From: Monodelphis domestica
Taxonomy: Eukaryota; Chordata; Mammalia; Didelphimorphia; Didelphidae
Assembly (NCBI RefSeq): GCF_027887165.1
Contig: NC_077233.1
Span: forward strand, 228,990,872 to 229,054,871
Length of the DNA stretch: 64,000 nt
Direction: 5' to 3'
Shown: piece after piece, positions 58,914 to 64,000 of the stretch
Position numbering within the stretch: position 1 is the stretch's first letter
Layout of the letters: each line of letters starts with the position of its first letter
Position numbers and translations under genes: made by a program
The notes under the pieces: generated by a model
The model's input: the letters and a program-made list of their open reading frames with translations, nothing else
What the model was told of the DNA's origin: nothing
The model's database searches: none

Positions 58914-59485
58914 AGCCCCCAGAGGCAGTGGGAACCTCTGGGAGGGCAAAGGTGATGGTCTGGAGTGTGTACCTTGAGAGCAGAGCTGTGCCATGCTCAG
59001 AGTGTCTAACACAGGCGGCAAGGAAGCAGCCAGAGAGAGATTGAAGAGCTGGCAGCCCTGGGGGCTGGGTCCTTCCATTTGGCTCCAGCATTACCTGAGG
59101 TTTTTGCCTTGGGGCACATCCAGACCAACCCAGTTGAACCAAATCCCATCAGGAGTCCTCAGAGCTCAGGGAGGCCAGGACCCCTCCCCCCATAGAGTGC
59201 TGGGCCTCCTGCAAGGACAGGAACCTCTGGGTAGGCAAAGGCACTGGTCTAGAGGGTGTACCTTGCGGACAGGGCTGTGCCAGGCTCAGAGCGTGGAACG
59301 CAGGTGGTGGGGAAGCAGCTGGAGAGAACTGGAGAGAGCCTGGGCGGCTGAGACCTTCCATTTGGCTCTAGCCTTCCAGGAGTTTTCAGCCTCAGAGCAC
59401 ATACAGCCCAACCCAGCTGAACTTAATCCAATCAAAAGCCTCTAGAGGACAGGGAAGCCAACATTCCTCCCCCAGAGACTGCACT
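58914..59485 (+). repeat. Tandem ~285-bp monomers in the L1 5'UTR
   Basis: Two units align end to end: ggaacctctggg at 58931 and again at 59220, gtgtacctt, ccttccatttggctc, and gcacat(c/a)cag at 59115 and 59398. The offset is 283-289 bp. The end of a further unit is seen before the first (58880-58930). Confidence 0.75.
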
Positions 59486-59649
59486 GAGATATCTGAAAAA
59501 CCTCCAAGAGGGGAGACTGACAGAAAGCCCCAAAACAAAAAAAAATGAGAGGAGCAAGAGCACAGACAAATACGGGGAGCAAAGAAGGGGTAAATACAAG
59601 CAAACAACAGAAAAAGAAGAAAGAAATTATAATAGACAACTTCTACACA

Positions 59650-60639
59650 ATGAACAGAACAGAGGGAGAGGGATCAGCAAATGATAAATCAGAAATCCCA
59701 GCGAATTGGATACAGGCTGTGGAAGAACTGAAAATGCAATTCAAAACACAATTAAGAGAAACTGAAGACAATTGGGAAAAGAACTTAAAAAGTAAGCTAA
59801 GTCATCTGGAAACAGAAAATAGTGTCTTGAAAGTAAAAATCAACCAGCTGGAAAATGAGGCAAAGGAGATGAAAGATGAGGTGAAGAAGATGAAAGATGA
59901 GAAAAAGGAGATGAAAGACAAGGTAAAGTGGATGAAAGATGACCTCCAAAGAAAATCAGACCAGAAGGAAAAGGATAACCAAAAAGCCAGGGATGAAATC
60001 CAGTCTTTAAGAACCAGGATACAACAACTAGAATTAAGTGACCTCACAAGGCAGCAGGACACTATAAAACAAAACCAAAAGAATGAAAAAATTGAGGAAA
60101 ATATGAAGCATCTCATTCACAAAACAGAGGATTTAGAAAATCGGTCAAGGAGAGACGATTTAAGAATCATTGGTCTACCAGAAGACCATGACAAAAGAAA
60201 AAGCCTGGACATAATACTACAGGAAATTATTAAAGAAAACTGCCCCGATATCCTAGAACAAGAAGGAAAAGTGGAGATGGAAAGAATCCACAGATCACCT
60301 CCTGTACTTAATCCCCAACTGACGAACACCCAAGAATGTTATAGCCAAATTCAAGAACTATCAAACCAAAGAAAAGATATTACAAGCTGCCAAGCAGAAG
60401 TCATTCAGATACCATGGAACCACAGTGAGGACAATGCAGGATCTGGCTGCATCCACACTGAAGGACTGAAAGGCATGGAATATGATATTCTGGAAAGCAA
60501 GGGAACTAGGTCTACAACCAAGAATCAACTACCCAGCAAAACTGACTATATTCTTACAGGGGAAAGTATGGTCATTCAACAAAATAGAAGAATTCTAAGA
60601 ATTCATAAAGAAAAGACCGGGCCTGAACAGAAAATTTGA
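59650..60639 (+). CDS. L1 ORF1p, frameshifted
   Basis: RNA-binding, trimer-forming L1 protein. From MNRTEGEGSANDKSE it has a long coiled coil (residues about 25-165, with a repeated EMKDEVKKMKDEKK-type heptad block), then the RRM start ENRSRRDDLRIIGLPED and RIHRSPP. A one-base gain near 60324 shifts the frame: from there the family sequence (TPKNVIAKF..., then AWNMIFWKARELG) is in the +1 frame, with two stops before its end near 60650. An upstream ATG at 59545 is in frame but not the family start. Confidence 0.85.
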   Translation: MNRTEGEGSANDKSEIPANWIQAVEELKMQFKTQLRETEDNWEKNLKSKLSHLETENSVLKVKINQLENEAKEMKDEVKKMKDEKKEMKDKVKWMKDDLQRKSDQKEKDNQKARDEIQSLRTRIQQLELSDLTRQQDTIKQNQKNEKIEENMKHLIHKTEDLENRSRRDDLRIIGLPEDHDKRKSLDIILQEIIKENCPDILEQEGKVEMERIHRSPPVLNPQLTNTQECYSQIQELSNQRKDITSCQAEVIQIPWNHSEDNAGSGCIHTEGLKGMEYDILESKGTRSTTKNQLPSKTDYILTGESMVIQQNRRILRIHKEKTGPEQKI

Positions 60640-61410
60640 TGTCCAAGCACAGAACTCAAGAGAACCATCAAAAGGTAATTAAAAAAGAGGGAAAAAAGAA
60701 AAACAAAACAAAACACACACACAAAAATTTTTAAGAGACTCAATAAGTTAAAATGATATGTATCCCTATGAGAAAAGAGGTCATTGGTAACTCTTAAAAA
60801 CTGTTGTTATTACCTGGGCAACTAAAAGAATTACACTTAGAAGGAACAGTGACAAACTGTATAGGATGAAAGGACAAGACATAAATAGGTGTATAGATAT
60901 ATGCATGCATAAATACATACACATTTGTATGTGTATGTATATATATATAACTAGGGCTAAAAATAGGTTAATATTAAAAGAAATGGGAAAAGAAACATGG
61001 GGTAAATTTATACGTCACAAAGAAGCTTGTGGTGGGAGGGGGGAGAACATCAATACACTGGAAGGGTAAAGAGGTCAGAGATAGGAAATACTCAACTCTT
61101 ACGTGCTTTGAAATTGACCCAAAGAGAAAAGAACAATCCAATCCATTGGGGCAGAGAATAGATTTGCACCCTATACAGGAGTAGAAGGGTAACAAATGGA
61201 CTGGTGGGGAGGGAATCTGTACAAGGGAGGGAGGGGGTGAGGGGATAATTTTAGAAAGACTACAGAGAAAATAAAGGGGGGAATAAGAAGGGAGGGGGTA
61301 GAAAGGGAAGTAAAATAAGGGTGGGAACTAGGGGGACTGACTAAAAACAAACATTGTTGTAGAAGGAAATAGTGAAAGAAGAAAAGGCAGGACCAGGAGT
61401 AGAAATCAAA

Positions 61411-64000
61411 ATGCTGGAAAATACACAGCTAGTAATCATAACTCTGAATGTGAATGGAATGAACTCACCCATAAAATGCAAGTGAATAGCAGAGTGGATT
61501 AGAATCCAAAACCCTACCATATGCTGTCTACCAGAAACACACATGAGGAAGGTAGATACGCTTAGGGTGAAAGTAAGAGGGTGGAGCTAAATCTATTGGG
61601 CATCAACTGATAAAAAGAAGGCAGGAATCACAATCATGATATCTGACAAAGCCAAAGTAAAAATAAATCTAGTTAAAAGAGATAGGGAAGGTAATTACAT
61701 CCTGATAAAAGGCAGTATAGACAATGAGGAAATATCTGTACTCAACATGTATGCACCAAATGGCATAGCATCCACATTTCTAAAGGAGAAACTAGAGGAG
61801 CTCAAGGACGAAATAGATAGAAAAACTATACTAGTGGGAGACCTGAACCTTGCTCTATCTGAACTAGATAAATCAAACCAAAAAAATAAATAAGAAAGAG
61901 GTAAGAGAAGTGAATGAAATCTTAGAAAAATTAGAGTTAGTAGACATGTGGAGAAAAATAAATAGGGCCAAAAAGGAATATACTTTCTTTTCAGCAGCAC
62001 ATGGTACAGTCACAAAACTGACCATGTATTAGGGCATAAAAACATTGCAAACAAGTGCAAAAGAGCAGAAATAATAAATACAACCTTCTCAGATCACAAT
62101 GCAATTAAAATAGTAATTAGTAAGGGAACATGGGGAGGTAAATCAAAAATTAATTGGAAATTAAACAATACAATTCTCCAAAACCGGTTAAAGAACAAAT
62201 CGTAGAAACAATTAATAACTTCATTGAAGAAAATGACAATGATGAGACATCCTTTCAAAACCTATGGGATGCAGCCAAAGCAGTACTCAGGGGCAAATTT
62301 ATATCCTTGAGTTCATATATTAACAAATTAAGAAGGGAAGAGGTCAAAGATTTGGGCATGCAAATTAAAAAATTAGAAAGCAAACAAATTAAAAATCCTC
62401 AGATGAAGACTAAATTAGATATCCTAAAAATCAAAGGAGAAATTAATAAAATTGAAAGTCAAAGAACTATTGATTTAATAAATAAGACTAGAAGCTGGTA
62501 CTTTGAACAAACAAATAAAATAGACAAAGTACTAGTCAGTCTAATTAAAAAAAGGAAAGAAAAAACCAAATTGACAGTATCCAAGAAGAAAAGGGAGACC
62601 TCACCTCTAATGAAGAGGAAATTAAGGCAATTATTAAAAACTACTATGCCCAATTATATGGCAACAAATATGGCAATCTAGGTGATATGGATGAATCCTT
62701 ACAAAAATATAAATTGCCTAGACTAAAAGAGGAAGAAATAAATTACCTAAACAACTGCATATCAGAAAAAGAAATTGAATAAGCCATCAAAGAGCTCCCT
62801 AAGAAAAAATCCCCAGGTCCAGATGGATTCACAAATGAATTCTATCATTCAAAGAACAACTAATCCCAATATTATACAAACTATTTGATAGAATAAGCCA
62901 AGAAGGAGTTCTACCAAATTCATTTTACAAAACAAACATGGTACTGATCCCAAAGCCAGGCAGGTCAAAAACAGAGAAAAAAACTATAGACCAATCTCCC
63001 TAATGAATATAGATGCAAAAATCTTAAATAGGATACTAGCAAAAAGACTCCAGCAAGTCATCACAAGGGTTATCCACTATTAACAGGCAGGATTCATACC
63101 AGGAATGCAAGGATGGTTCAATATTAGGAAAACCATCCACATAATTGACCATATTAACAAGCAAATCGACAAAAATCACATGATTATCTCAATAGATGCA
63201 GAAAAAGCCTTTGATAAAATACAACACCTGTTCCTATTGAAAACACTAGAAAATATAGGAATCGAAGGGCCTTTCCTAAAAATAATAAACAGAATATATC
63301 TAAAACCATCAGCAAACATCATCTGCAATGGGGATAAACTAGAAGCCTTCCCAATAAGATCAGGAGTAAAACAAGGATGCCCATCATCACCTCTATTACT
63401 TAACATTGTACTAGAAACACTAGCAGTAGCAATTATAGAAGAAAAAGAAATTGAAGATATTAAAATTGGCAATTAAGAGACCCAGGTATCACTCTTTGCA
63501 TACGATATTGATGGTTTACTTAAAGAATCCTAGAGAATCAACCAAAAAGCTAGTAGAAATAATCAACAACTTTAGCAAAGTTGCAGGATACAAAATAAAC
63601 CCGCATAAGTCATCAGCATTTCTATATATCTCTAACCCATTTCAGCAGCAAGAATTAGAAAGAGAACTTCCATTTAAAATCACCCCAGACAATATAAAAT
63701 ACTTAGGAATCTATCTGCCAAGACAAACACAGGAACTATATGAACACAACTACAAAACACTCTCCAAACAGTTAAAACTAGATCTAAACAATTGGAAAAA
63801 CATTGCTCGTGGGTGGGATGAGCTAACATAATAAAAATGACAATCCTACCCAAATTATTTATTTAGTGCCATACCCATTGTACTACCAAAAAACTTCTTT
63901 ACTGAATTAGAAAAAAATATAACTAAGTTCATTTGGAAGAACAAAAGATCAAGGATATCCAGGGAAATCATGAAAAAAATGCAAAGGAAGGAGGACTTAC
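61411..64000 (+). pseudogene. L1 ORF2p (endonuclease-reverse transcriptase), decayed, partial
   Basis: Starts MLENTQLVIITLNVNGMNS. Endonuclease motifs: LNVNGMNS, CCLPETH (catalytic Glu) and ILVGDLN. Reverse-transcriptase blocks: [20 protein letters not shown] with the AFDKIQH motif, then [19 protein letters not shown]. The YADD-type box near 63497 is altered (LFAYDID). There are several in-frame stops and frameshifts (for example near 61485, 61890 and 63475). The remaining C-terminus is beyond the right edge. Confidence 0.9.

Larger units (their letters stand above)
58660..64000 (+). repeat. Long L1 LINE, 5' end intact, 3' end outside window
   Basis: Over 5.3 kb. It begins gaggcagagtcaagatggca, the L1 5' terminus, and has a monomeric 5'UTR, ORF1 (59650), an inter-ORF region rich in A and G, and ORF2 (61411 onward). 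Being nearly full length it is among the younger insertions here, but ORF1 has one frameshift and ORF2 many disruptions, so it is not active. Confidence 0.93.

Noticed and set aside
58806-59445. Several open frames of 70-150 codons on both strands
   Set aside because: They fall in the GC-rich tandem monomers of the L1 5'UTR.
59545-59649. Earlier in-frame ATG for L1 ORF1
   Set aside because: The 35 extra residues are lysine-rich and not part of the L1 ORF1p family; the start at 59650 fits the family.

Overview
The window looks like nuclear DNA of a marsupial (metatherian) mammal. It has one recognisable host gene, four introns' worth of vertebrate-style splice sites, a CpG-island promoter, and a dense load of marsupial-type repeats: about two dozen copies of one roughly 200-bp tRNA/CORE-like SINE, MAR1-type SINEs with an RTE-like tail, L1, L2, L3/CR1 and RTE LINEs, hAT MITEs and solo LTRs. 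The SINE spelling reminds me of the opossum SINE1 type, but I cannot choose between an American and an Australian marsupial without a repeat library.

Host gene (positions 411-18233, minus strand). This is KDELR2, the ER-lumen KDEL-retention receptor. Exons 1-4 are in the window and encode residues 1-201 of 212; the last exon, expected to encode the LKGKKLSLPA-type tail, lies to the left. Exon 1 sits in a CpG island (about 17.85-18.62 kb) with GC boxes, an NRF1-like site and two UPR-type GACGTGGC motifs. Introns 2 and 1 carry L1, SINE, MIR, L2 and L3 copies.

Upstream flank (18.6-58.6 kb). No convincing coding gene is visible. The region is a mosaic of repeats, many nested. Notable items are a 5'-truncated L1 that seems to carry a 3' transduction (18.89-19.46 kb), two abutting hAT MITEs (19.85-20.60 kb), a HAL1-like L1 with inserts (25.8-30.5 kb), a cluster of solo LTRs (34.0-39.2 kb) of which one is neatly nested in a MAR1 SINE, a complete hAT MITE inside an L2 (42.0-42.5 kb), a Ty3/gypsy-type integrase fossil (48.15-49.19 kb), and two strong CTCF-type motifs in convergent orientation (54.0 and 56.95 kb).

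Right end (58.66-64.0 kb). A long plus-strand L1 runs off the window. It has a 5'UTR with tandem ~285-bp monomers and a YY1-type start motif, a coiled-coil ORF1 with one frameshift, and a decayed ORF2 with endonuclease and reverse-transcriptase motifs. It landed in an older RTE-clade LINE.

I saw no tRNA or rRNA gene, no CRISPR array and no bacterial or viral operon. Family assignments of repeats are from recalled consensus sequences, not from a search, and boundaries are approximate unless a target-site duplication is stated.
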